Below are positions 56,555 through 64,000 of a stretch of DNA of 64,000 nt, piece by piece. Under the pieces are notes generated by a model. It did no database searches, was not told where the DNA came from, and was given only the letters and a program-made list of their open reading frames with translations. Source of the stretch: Pontivivens insulae. Its GTDB lineage: Bacteria; Pseudomonadota; Alphaproteobacteria; Rhodobacterales; Rhodobacteraceae. Each line of letters opens with the position of its first letter. The first letter of the stretch is position 1. Both the position numbers and the translations under genes were made by a program. The DNA lies in the NCBI RefSeq assembly GCF_900302495.1, contig NZ_OMKW01000002.1, positions 496,001 to 560,000 of the forward strand. Direction: 5' to 3'.

Positions 56555-57202
56555 ATGTCCGACGATTTCGAGGTCACACACGGTCACTACGAAGAGCGGC
56601 ACGCAGGGCTCGCGTGGCGGATTGTGGATGCGTGGCGCGACATGTCGGGGTCAACCCATCGGTTAATCCGCGAGGATCCGCCCGAGGGCCGGTTGCTGTT
56701 CTACGTTCTGATGGCGGATATCGTCGTATTCCTCAGCTGGGCCTTGAAAACCGTGGTCGTCCCGCATCCAGATGCGCCGATCCCGTTGCAGGTCAGCCTC
56801 GTTCTGGTGCTGGCGCTGATGCTGCGCACCACGGCGATGTATGTGTTCGCCGGTGTCGCCGGGTTTATCGTCGGACTGTTTGGCGGGACCGGCAGCTATC
56901 GCGACGTCCGGGCGGGCGTGTTCTGGGGCGCACTGGTTGCCGCACCGTTCAGCCTGCTGGCCGCGCTGATTTCCGTCTCACTCGCAGCGACGGGCAGCGG
57001 GGGCGAGCAATTTATCCTGCCGCTCTACTGGATCAGCATGATCCCGTTCGTCTGGTATATCTCGGCCGGTCTGGCCGAGGCCCGCAATGTCCGTGTGGCC
57101 CCCGTTTTCCTTGGTCTAACACTTGCCACGTGCGGCGCGCTGTTCCTGGCACTCTATGCCAGTGCGGTTGGTTGGATCAGCCTGCCGACCGGCATGCACT
57201 AG
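56555..57202 (+). CDS. YIP1-family membrane protein (second of two)
   Basis: A 215-residue relative of the preceding gene, with about five hydrophobic segments and a similar central motif (TTAMYVFAGVAGFIVGLFGG). GGAG six bases before the ATG at 56555 decides the start; an ATG at 56549 is too close to that site. The two YIP1 genes probably arose by duplication. Confidence 0.75.
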   Translation: MSDDFEVTHGHYEERHAGLAWRIVDAWRDMSGSTHRLIREDPPEGRLLFYVLMADIVVFLSWALKTVVVPHPDAPIPLQVSLVLVLALMLRTTAMYVFAGVAGFIVGLFGGTGSYRDVRAGVFWGALVAAPFSLLAALISVSLAATGSGGEQFILPLYWISMIPFVWYISAGLAEARNVRVAPVFLGLTLATCGALFLALYASAVGWISLPTGMH

Positions 57203-57292
57203 GGCTGCGGCCAAAGGGCACTTTTGCCCGCCTTCACAATCCCCTATGTCTCGAACACTGCGCGGGCGTGTCGTCCGCGATGGAGGCTTCTC

Positions 57293-58513
57293 ATGTATGA
57301 TGTCCATGCAATCCGTGCCGATTTCCCGATCCTGTCGCGAGAGGTGAACGGCAAGCCGCTCGTCTATCTCGACAACGGGGCAAGCGCGCAAAAGCCGCAG
57401 GCCGTGATTGATGCGGTGGTAAAGGGCTATGCTGAGGATTACGCGAACGTGCATCGGGGTCTGCACACGCTCTCGACCATCTCGACAGAGAATTTCGAGG
57501 CGGTGCGCGGCAAGATTGCCCGCTTCCTGAACACGCCGACCGAAGAGGGCGTGATCTTTACCACGGGTTCGACCATGGGCTTCAACCTGATTGCCTATGG
57601 CTGGGCAATGGCCAATCTGCGCGAGGGGGACGAGATCCTGATCTCCGTCATGGAGCATCACGCCAATATCGTGCCCTGGCACTTCCTGCGAGAGCGTATG
57701 GGCGTGAAGCTGGTCTGGGTGGCACCGGAGGCAGATGGCTCCTTTGACGTTGGTAAGGTCGCGGATGCGATCACCGACCGCACAAAGCTGATCTCGCTGA
57801 CACATATGAGCAACGTGTTGGGCACGATTGTGGATATTGCGGGCGTGGTCGAATTGGCAAAGCCGCGCGGCATTCCCGTGGCCGTTGATGGCTCGCAAGC
57901 GTCTGTTCATATGCCGGTGGATGTTGCGGCCTTGGGCTGTGATTTCTACGCCATCACCGGGCACAAGCTTTACGGACCGTCAGCCTCGGGTGCGGTCTGG
58001 ATCAGTGATGCGCGTATGGCCGAAATGCAGCCGTTCATGGGCGGTGGCGACATGATCCGGACGGTGGCTCAGGACGAGATCACCTATAACGACCCGCCGC
58101 ACAAGTTCGAGGCGGGCACGCCCGGCATCGTTCAGATGATCGGCCTCGGCGCAGCGCTCGACTATATGTCTGCGCTGGGGATGGAGAATATCGCAGCCCA
58201 TGAGGCGGCTCTGCGCGATTATGCTCTGGAGCGGTTCCGGTCGCTGAATTGGCTGAACCTGCAGGGCACGGCACCGGGCAAGGGTGCGATCTTTTCGTTC
58301 ACCATGGATGGGGGCGCCCATCCCCATGACATCTCGACCATTGTGGATCAGAAGGGGGTGGCCGTGCGCGCGGGCCATCATTGCTGTCAACCGCTGATGC
58401 AGTATATGGGCGTGAGCGCGACGACGCGGGCGAGCTTCGGCCTCTACAACACGACCGAAGAGGTGGACGTGCTGGTCGATGCGCTTGAAACCTGTCACCG
58501 CCTGTTTGGCTAG
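57293..58513 (+). CDS. sufS: Cysteine desulfurase SufS (group II)
   Basis: SufS, 406 residues. The PLP lysine is Lys225 (ITGHKLYGPSASG) and the active cysteine Cys364 (RAGHHCCQP), followed by a second cysteine. The N-terminal block VYLDNGASAQKPQAVIDAV is typical. The ATG at 57293 is preceded by TGGAGG. It needs a sulfur acceptor such as SufE, which is not in this window. Confidence 0.96.
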   Translation: MYDVHAIRADFPILSREVNGKPLVYLDNGASAQKPQAVIDAVVKGYAEDYANVHRGLHTLSTISTENFEAVRGKIARFLNTPTEEGVIFTTGSTMGFNLIAYGWAMANLREGDEILISVMEHHANIVPWHFLRERMGVKLVWVAPEADGSFDVGKVADAITDRTKLISLTHMSNVLGTIVDIAGVVELAKPRGIPVAVDGSQASVHMPVDVAALGCDFYAITGHKLYGPSASGAVWISDARMAEMQPFMGGGDMIRTVAQDEITYNDPPHKFEAGTPGIVQMIGLGAALDYMSALGMENIAAHEAALRDYALERFRSLNWLNLQGTAPGKGAIFSFTMDGGAHPHDISTIVDQKGVAVRAGHHCCQPLMQYMGVSATTRASFGLYNTTEEVDVLVDALETCHRLFG

Positions 58514-58590
58514 GTGAATTTCCCGCCGCCCCCTTGTCATTCCGGGCAGGCTGCGCACCTATGTGATCAAGACGAATTCAGGAGGCCGCG

Positions 58591-59169
58591 ATGAGCGACA
58601 ACGAAGACAAGAAAACGGACGCAGAGCAGGCCAACCCGATGATTGAGCGGATGCTCAAGGCGCGTCAGGTCCTGATCTGCGAAGCAATCAATCAGGACAT
58701 GGCAAAGCGTGTGACCGCGCAGCTTCTGATGATGGCCAATGACAGTGATGACGACATCACCCTGTTCCTCAACAGTCAGGGCGGTCATGTTGAGGCTGGC
58801 GATACGATCCACGACATCATCAAGTTCATCAAGCCACGGGTAAAGATCGTGGGCACCGGCTGGGTGGCCAGTGCCGGAACGCATATCTTCCTGGCCGCGG
58901 ACAAGGAAGACCGTGTCTGCCTGCCCAATACCCGCTTCCTGATCCATCAGCCCTCTGGCGGCGTTGGCGGGCAGGTCACCGATATTGCCATCCAGGCCCA
59001 GCAGATCGAAAAAATGCGGGCGCGTCTCGCCCGTGTGATTGCCGATGCAACCGGTCAGCCTTTCGAGCGGGTGATGGAGGATATTGACCGCGATCATTGG
59101 ATGGATACGCAGGAGGCCATCGAGTATGGCATTCTCAGCCGCGTGGTCAGCAGCAGCGCTGACCTCTAG
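58591..59169 (+). CDS. ClpP-like serine protease paralog
   Basis: A 192-residue member of the Clp protease proteolytic subunit family. The triad is Ser94 (WVASAGTH), His119 (FLIHQP) and Asp168 (IDRDHW); its spacing (25 and 49) equals that of E. coli ClpP. The residue after the serine differs (SAG instead of SMG), and clpX or clpA is not adjacent, so it may be a second, specialised ClpP. AGGAGG precedes the ATG. It lies 77 bases after sufS. Confidence 0.88.
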   Translation: MSDNEDKKTDAEQANPMIERMLKARQVLICEAINQDMAKRVTAQLLMMANDSDDDITLFLNSQGGHVEAGDTIHDIIKFIKPRVKIVGTGWVASAGTHIFLAADKEDRVCLPNTRFLIHQPSGGVGGQVTDIAIQAQQIEKMRARLARVIADATGQPFERVMEDIDRDHWMDTQEAIEYGILSRVVSSSADL

Positions 59170-59195
59170 GCGTTGAACTCCGAATGCCTTTGATG

Positions 59196-59224
59196 GGGGG
59201 TGCTTTAGGGCGCCCCCTTTCTTC
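59196..59224 (+). terminator. Terminator after the ClpP-like gene
   Basis: GGGGGTGC (59196-59203) pairs with GCGCCCCC (59210-59217), with one G-T pair and a loop of six bases, followed by TTTCTTCTT. The T-tract belongs to the 33-base repeat. Confidence 0.8.
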
Positions 59225-59250
59225 TTGGCAGAAATATCCCCGCCGGAGGC
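59218..59250 (-). repeat. Dispersed 33-base gene-end repeat, copy 3
   Basis: On the minus strand it starts at the G of the TAG stop codon of the acylase gene: GCCTCCGGCGGGGATATT, then TCTGCCAAGAAGAAA. The first 18 bases are identical to copy 2. Confidence 0.75.
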
Positions 59251-61721
59251 TATCCGTCCGGTTGCAGCGTGGTGATACCGATCGTACTGGCGCGGGCCTG
59301 ATCCTCGCTCAGGCTCATGGGGATATACTCACCGCGCCGCCATAGGACCGACAGGTCGTCATAATGGCGCGACAGCGGATGACCGGATTGACCCGTGGAC
59401 ATGATATAGCGCGAGGCTTCGGGATCCCCGAAATCGACCACGATCCGCAATCCGGCAGCGTGGACATTGGCGTAGGGATTGGGCGCCTCGCCACCCAGTC
59501 GTCCACGCATCAGTGTATTGTCGCCGCCTGAGGTCGGCTGGATGATCGAGGCGATATAGGAAATGCCCGGCACGCGGTCGAGCACCTCATGCAGGTGCAT
59601 CGCCTGATGGGCATCGCCCCAGCGCCATCCCTCAACACGGCTGCCATATTGGTCTTGCAGCTCAGCAAGCGCTTCGTTCAGTGCCGCGCGTGCCATGTCA
59701 TAGCAGCTTTCGCTCTGTGCAGAGGTCACGACATCGCACCAGGCCGAGGCGCCGTCGACATCGCGGAAGACGCGTTCGATGAAGAGCGGTTCGAGGCGGT
59801 TGATGCGATCAGCCATCGCTCCCCCCAACTCGTCCCGGATAAGCAGATGCTGAAGGTTGCGGACCCACGCGGCATAGATCAGCGGCTCTGGCCCGTGTTC
59901 GGTCATGTCGCCATTCCATTCCGCGAGCCGCTCCAGCGCGACCCGCCGTAGGGGGGAGAGCGCATCATCCTCAACCGGGCTGCCGCTCCACCACAGATCC
60001 CGGCCAATCAACGGCAGCAGGGTCCGTGCGGTTGGGCTGACAGTGTCGGTTTGCGCCTCGATAAAGCTCTCTACCGAATGGAACTCCCGCTCCGCCAGCA
60101 GGCGCCGGGCGCGTTGAATGCGCTGCGTATCGCCCCAGCGATGGCTCAGATGCAGCGGAAAGGGCTGATCAGCCGTGCGGTTGTTGGTGTTGATGACAAG
60201 GCCCGAGCGCGGGGCGTAGATCGCGGGATTGTCGTCAAGCGGCACGTAACCCGCCCAGTCATTCTCGGCCACCCAGCCAGGCACTGGTATCCGGCCTTCG
60301 CCCTGATGTGTGCTCTGGCGCAGGGGCGCTCGTCCGCCGACTTGTAGTGCGACGCCATCCGCATCGGCCATGGTGAAGTTCTGCGAGGGCGAGATCAGAC
60401 CTTCCAGCGCGCTACGCCCCTCCGCGATATTTCGCGCGGACATCAACCCTACAAGGGCATCCATCGCACGGTCTTGCGGGTCGAGAGCCGTCCACGCCAG
60501 CGCAATCACATGGCCCGGAGGGGTGATCGCGTCGATCCCGAAATTGCCGGCGGGCAGGACCGGTCCATGTCTTGTCCAACGCAGTGTTATCGGGCGCGCG
60601 GGCTCGTCCGGTCCGACACCGACAAGCACATCGCGCGTCTCGAAGGGCACATAGCCATCCGGCGTCAGATACTCGTCGGAATTGTCGGGATTGACCCGCT
60701 CAACATAGAGGTCCTGATCGTCCGTATATGCGGTCGTAAGGCCCCAGGCGAAGTCATCATTTCGCCCGATAATGATCCCCGGCATCCCCGGGATCGTTCC
60801 TCCAATCGCAGACCCGTCTTGAAGGCCCAACCGGGCGAGCATCCAGATGGAGGGGGCACTCAGTCCCAGATGCGGGTCATTGGCCAGCAGCGTGGCCCCC
60901 GATGCAGACCGGCTCGCGTCCGCAGCCCACGCGTTGGACGCCCCGGCGAGGCCCGGAGGGGCCACAGGGTGCAGCGGATGGTGCATTTCCGCCAGCGGGG
61001 TGACGGGGGCCAGTTGGGGGAAGAGGTCGGCAAATTCGGTTGAGGGTTCAGATAGCGCGGCCAGTTCCGGCGCATCGGGGATCAGATCCCGCAGCCGTTC
61101 TTCCTCTATCAACAGAGAGAGGGCCGCCCGCCGAGTCTCATACCAGGCGTGACCGCTGAGTTGCAGCGCCATAATGCGGCTCACAGCGATCGAATCCGCT
61201 GGTGTCCATGGCGAGATTTCACGGGAGAACAGGAAAAACTCCGGCGCACCCCGGCCCAGCGCCTCCGTCTGGATCTGCGCAAGACGGGCGTTCACGCCGC
61301 GGGCATAGGCGCGCAGGGCGGCCTGTGTCTCGTCTGACTGATTGAGCACCATCGCCCGGGCGACGCCATAGATGTCGAGCGCGCGCAGCAGGTGATCAAT
61401 CTCGAAAGTCGCGTCTCCGAACAGCTCGCTCAGCCGTCCCTGGGCCGTGCGGCGCAGGATCGTCATCTGCCACAATCTGTCCTGCGCATGGGCGTAGCCG
61501 AGGCCGAAATGCACATCCTCATCGGTGTCGGCGAAGATATGCGGGACGGCGTGGCGATCCCGTACAATTTCAACGGGGCCGTTCAGCCCGGCCACCTCGA
61601 CCTCGTCCTGATAGTCGGGCAGGGAGCCTGCCGCCAGATACCACACCAGACCCACAGCAAGCAGTGCGAGGATGGCAAGGGCCAGAAATCCCCGCGTAAT
61701 CCATTTGAAAAGTGTCATCAT
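59250..61721 (-). CDS. Penicillin-acylase-family N-terminal nucleophile hydrolase
   Basis: An 823-residue enzyme with an N-terminal membrane segment (GFLALAILALLAVGLVWYLA). The catalytic serine exposed by self-cleavage is Ser262 in GLAGASNAWAAD, with the preceding linker removed in the mature form. Other family motifs are FGLGYAHAQDRLWQM and the C-terminal GGDNTLMRGRLGG. Family members cleave penicillins, cephalosporin side chains or acyl-homoserine lactones; the substrate cannot be inferred. A start at 61719-61721 (two ATG codons in a row) gives a normal anchor. Confidence 0.88.
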   Translation of the reverse strand: MMTLFKWITRGFLALAILALLAVGLVWYLAAGSLPDYQDEVEVAGLNGPVEIVRDRHAVPHIFADTDEDVHFGLGYAHAQDRLWQMTILRRTAQGRLSELFGDATFEIDHLLRALDIYGVARAMVLNQSDETQAALRAYARGVNARLAQIQTEALGRGAPEFFLFSREISPWTPADSIAVSRIMALQLSGHAWYETRRAALSLLIEEERLRDLIPDAPELAALSEPSTEFADLFPQLAPVTPLAEMHHPLHPVAPPGLAGASNAWAADASRSASGATLLANDPHLGLSAPSIWMLARLGLQDGSAIGGTIPGMPGIIIGRNDDFAWGLTTAYTDDQDLYVERVNPDNSDEYLTPDGYVPFETRDVLVGVGPDEPARPITLRWTRHGPVLPAGNFGIDAITPPGHVIALAWTALDPQDRAMDALVGLMSARNIAEGRSALEGLISPSQNFTMADADGVALQVGGRAPLRQSTHQGEGRIPVPGWVAENDWAGYVPLDDNPAIYAPRSGLVINTNNRTADQPFPLHLSHRWGDTQRIQRARRLLAEREFHSVESFIEAQTDTVSPTARTLLPLIGRDLWWSGSPVEDDALSPLRRVALERLAEWNGDMTEHGPEPLIYAAWVRNLQHLLIRDELGGAMADRINRLEPLFIERVFRDVDGASAWCDVVTSAQSESCYDMARAALNEALAELQDQYGSRVEGWRWGDAHQAMHLHEVLDRVPGISYIASIIQPTSGGDNTLMRGRLGGEAPNPYANVHAAGLRIVVDFGDPEASRYIMSTGQSGHPLSRHYDDLSVLWRRGEYIPMSLSEDQARASTIGITTLQPDG

Positions 61722-61837
61722 GGTCGTGACCCGAACCCGCCGCAAATTGTCGACAGAACACGTAGCAGTGCCCTTGACTCGGCGCAATCGCACCGCGCCT
61801 TATCCCCCCAACGTAACAGCAAGCAGGAGCAGGCCAG

Positions 61838-62713
61838 ATGGCAAAATGTGCATTTATCGGATTGGGTGTCATGGGATATCCGATGGCGGGTCATCTTGCC
61901 GCAAAGGGTCACGAGGTGCGGGTCTACAATCGCACGTCCTCCAAGGCAGAGGCCTGGGCTGCCGAACATGGCGGTACAGCCTGCGCGACACCTGCCGAGG
62001 CGGCGGAGGGGGCGGAATTCGTCTTTTGCTGTGTGGGAAATGATGATGATCTGCGCTCTGTCACCTTGGGTGCGGACGGGGCGTTCGCGCGCACTGGCAA
62101 GGACGCCGTCTTTGTGGACCACACGACCGCATCCGCTGAGGTTGCTCGGGAACTGGCCGCAGAAGCGGAGGCCGCTGGTTTTGCCTTCATCGACGCACCT
62201 GTATCGGGCGGTCAGGCCGGGGCGGAGAATGGCGTGCTGACGGTCATGTGCGGGGGGGCGCAAGCCGCATTCGATCGCGTCGCGCCGGTCATCGACTGTT
62301 TTGCACAAGCCTGCCGTCTGATGGGTCCTGTCGGGGCAGGGCAGACCACGAAGATGGTTAACCAGATCTGCATTGCCGGATTGGTGCAAGCGTTGAGCGA
62401 GGGGCTGAACTTTGCCGATAAAGCGGGGCTGGATGGCCACGCCGTCGTCGACGTGATCTCAAAAGGAGCGGCCGGATCGTGGCAAATGGCCAATCGCGGG
62501 AACACAATGCTCGACGATCAGTTCGACTTTGGTTTTGCCGTGGATTGGATGCGCAAGGACCTTGGCATCGTATTGGCCGAGGCGCGTAATATTGGTGCCT
62601 CCGTTCCGGTCACGGCGCAGGTCGACCAGTTTTATCAGGACGTCCAGAATATGGGGGGCGGACGGTGGGATACCTCCAGCCTAATTCGTCGCCTGCGTGC
62701 ACTTTCGCACTGA
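61838..62713 (+). CDS. NAD(P)-dependent oxidoreductase of the 3-hydroxyisobutyrate dehydrogenase family
   Basis: A beta-hydroxyacid dehydrogenase of 291 residues. The Rossmann motif GLGVMGYPMAGHLAAKG is near residue 8, the substrate-binding signature DAPVSGGQAGAENG is in the middle, and the catalytic lysine is in TTKMVNQICIAG. Substrates in the family include 3-hydroxyisobutyrate, tartronate semialdehyde and succinic semialdehyde. A GCAGGAGCAGG site precedes the ATG. It is divergent from the acylase (116-base gap). Confidence 0.87.
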   Translation: MAKCAFIGLGVMGYPMAGHLAAKGHEVRVYNRTSSKAEAWAAEHGGTACATPAEAAEGAEFVFCCVGNDDDLRSVTLGADGAFARTGKDAVFVDHTTASAEVARELAAEAEAAGFAFIDAPVSGGQAGAENGVLTVMCGGAQAAFDRVAPVIDCFAQACRLMGPVGAGQTTKMVNQICIAGLVQALSEGLNFADKAGLDGHAVVDVISKGAAGSWQMANRGNTMLDDQFDFGFAVDWMRKDLGIVLAEARNIGASVPVTAQVDQFYQDVQNMGGGRWDTSSLIRRLRALSH

Positions 62714-62756
62714 CTTTTCCGCTCCAGTATCTTGTAATCACAGATATATGATACGA

Positions 62757-62770
62757 TATACATTTGTATA
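62757..62770. promoter_or_regulatory. AT-rich palindrome upstream of the OB-fold/flotillin pair
   Basis: TATACA-TT-TGTATA is a perfect palindrome, 20 bases before the ATG of the OB-fold protein. It lies in a 77-base AT-rich spacer (62714-62790) that also contains TATGAT (62747-62752), a good -10-like hexamer. It is a candidate operator for an unknown regulator. Confidence 0.4.
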
Positions 62771-62790
62771 CAAACATTGAAGGGATTGGG

Positions 62791-63429
62791 ATGCTGGACA
62801 TGCTCCTGTCGCCGAACGGGTTTCCGTTCGCGATTGCACTTGGACTTTTTGCGGGGCTGCTGGCGCTCGAACTGATCGCACTTGTTGTGGGTGGATCGCT
62901 GTTTGCATTCGATATGGATGCGGACGTTGATCTCGACCTGGATGTCGAGGCTGATGTTGATCTGGACGGCGATGCCTCTTTCCTGACCTGGCTGGGCCTT
63001 GGGGAAGTCCCATTCATCATGTGGTTCGCATCGCTGCTGGCGGGATTTGGCCTGTCCGGCGTCTTGATCCAGACGGGTGCTGTGGCGCTGTTTGATGCCC
63101 CGTTGCCCGCATGGGGGGCTGGCCTTGCGGCTGTGATCCCCGGATTGCTGTTCGCGCGCGAAGTGGGGACGCTGATCCTGCGGTTTTTGCCCCGGACGGA
63201 AACCAGTGCTGTTCCGCGCAGCCAATTGGGCCGTCGCACGGGCACCGTGACGCAAGGTACGGCCCGTGAGGATAGCCCGGCACAAGCGCGCGTGCGCGAC
63301 CGCCACGGCAACCTTCAATATATTCGGGTTGTCCCCGCACAGGGTGAAGACCCAATCCCGCAGGGCAGTGAAATACTGGTCCTGACGGAACAGAACGGCG
63401 TGTTCCGCGCCCGTAAGCTCGGCGCCTGA
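62791..63429 (+). CDS. OB-fold membrane protein (YqiJ-like)
   Basis: A 212-residue membrane protein. It has hydrophobic segments at about residues 12-38 and 66-120, then a cytoplasmic OB-like domain (RRTGTVTQGTARE to SEILVLTEQNGVFRARKL). Residues 41-61 hold eleven acidic residues at strictly every second position (DMDADVDLDLDVEADVDLDG). YqiJ-type proteins accompany flotillins. AAGGGATTGGG precedes the ATG at 62791; a TTG nine codons earlier is not used. Confidence 0.8.
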   Translation: MLDMLLSPNGFPFAIALGLFAGLLALELIALVVGGSLFAFDMDADVDLDLDVEADVDLDGDASFLTWLGLGEVPFIMWFASLLAGFGLSGVLIQTGAVALFDAPLPAWGAGLAAVIPGLLFAREVGTLILRFLPRTETSAVPRSQLGRRTGTVTQGTAREDSPAQARVRDRHGNLQYIRVVPAQGEDPIPQGSEILVLTEQNGVFRARKLGA

Positions 63430-63472
63430 TCGGCGTCCAACAACACCATTTTCCACCAATAGGAGTACACAG

Positions 63473-64000
63473 ATGGAATCCATCCTCATTCCCGTGGGCA
63501 TAATCCTTGCCCTTGTCGTTTTTCTGGCGCTGGTCGCCTCCCGCCTTTATCGCCGGACGACACGCGAAGTCTCGATCGTGAAGACCGGATCGGGCGGCAA
63601 AAAGGTCATCATGGACGCGGGCACGCTCGCGATCCCGATGCTGCATGAAATCTCTTATGTGAACATGAAGACCCTTCGCCTTGAAGTCTCGCGCACAGGC
63701 GATGCCGCGCTGATCACCCGTGACCGGATGCGTGTGGATGTGGGCGTGGAATTCTATGTCTCGGTCAATGCGACTGAGGATGGGGTCAGCCGTGCCGCCC
63801 AGACCCTGGGCGACCGGACATTCGATGTGGAACAGTTGCGCGAGATGATCGAGGGCAAGCTGATCGACGGTCTGCGTGCGGTCGCGGCGCGTATGACGAT
63901 GGACGGGTTGCATGAGAACCGCTCTGACTTTGTGCAGGAAGTGCAAAATGCCGTCTCGGAGGACTTGCTGAAGAACGGCCTCGAACTGGAGTCCGTCTCG
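63473..64000 (+). CDS. Flotillin-family protein (YqiK-like), cut by the right edge
   Basis: The first 176 residues of a flotillin. An N-terminal membrane helix (ILIPVGIILALVVFLALVAS) is followed by the SPFH/band 7 domain: RRTTREVSIVKTGSGGKKVI, AIPMLHEISYVNMKTLRLEV and RDRMRVDVGVEFYVSVNATE. AGGAG lies eight bases before the ATG. The C-terminal coiled coil is outside the window. Flotillins organise membrane microdomains and pair with YqiJ-type proteins, as here. Confidence 0.88.
   Translation, partial: MESILIPVGIILALVVFLALVASRLYRRTTREVSIVKTGSGGKKVIMDAGTLAIPMLHEISYVNMKTLRLEVSRTGDAALITRDRMRVDVGVEFYVSVNATEDGVSRAAQTLGDRTFDVEQLREMIEGKLIDGLRAVAARMTMDGLHENRSDFVQEVQNAVSEDLLKNGLELESVS

Overview
The window is almost entirely core chromosome of an alphaproteobacterium, most likely a member of the Rhodobacterales (Roseobacter/Rhodobacter group). 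This rests on the gene order (rpsB-tsf-pyrH-frr-uppS-cdsA-dxr-rseP-bamA-skp-fabZ-lpxA-lpxI-lpxB; trpGDC-moaC-moeA-lexA; iscR-suf), on an alphaproteobacterial SOS box (GTTC-N7-GTTC) in front of lexA, on an Irr-type iron control element in front of iscR, and on protein types such as LpxI and a one-cysteine IscR. The sequence is GC-rich and densely coded, with many ATGA/TGATG stop-start overlaps. I saw no tRNA, rRNA, CRISPR array, transposase or prophage gene.

Layout. 1-144: 5' end of a sensor kinase (minus). 186-1073: metallo-beta-lactamase-fold hydrolase. 1107-4609: minus-strand operon AEC permease-psuK-psuG-miaA (pseudouridine breakdown plus tRNA modification). 4695-5534: TPM-domain protein. 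5793-20732: a long plus-strand block for translation, UMP kinase, isoprenoid and phospholipid precursors, outer-membrane assembly and lipid A. 20928-23783: gltA and gltX (minus). 23829-25922: comEC. 25916-30739: minus-strand trpG-trpD-trpC-moaC-moeA-lexA. 30891-32318: a YibQ-like protein pointing the other way, separating trpG from trpE (32398-33906), which follows a PpiD-like foldase and lies beyond an aminotransferase and a Uup-type ABC-F protein.

38922-44633 is the least ordinary part: repeats, a frame with no start codon, a visibly AT-richer unknown gene (39663-40547), parE, a zinc-motif protein and small unknown genes. Then come xerD, a secreted unknown protein and a 45-residue membrane protein (minus), aroK-aroB (plus), an alpha/beta hydrolase (minus), and the iscR-nifS-sufB-(small membrane protein)-ybjQ-sufC-sufD-YIP1-YIP1-sufS cluster (50003-58513), followed by a ClpP paralog, a penicillin-acylase-family enzyme, a hydroxyisobutyrate-dehydrogenase-family oxidoreductase, and an OB-fold membrane protein with a flotillin that runs off the right edge.

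No dramatic new system is evident. The observations most worth checking are: (i) promoters in which the operators sit exactly on -35/-10 (lexA; iscR-suf); (ii) three families of dispersed intergenic repeats, one of which fills the gap between convergent genes and supplies a terminator T-tract; (iii) the AEC-psuK-psuG-miaA operon as a candidate pseudouridine uptake and salvage route; (iv) unusual passengers in the suf cluster; (v) two or three unrecognised genes of unlike composition.
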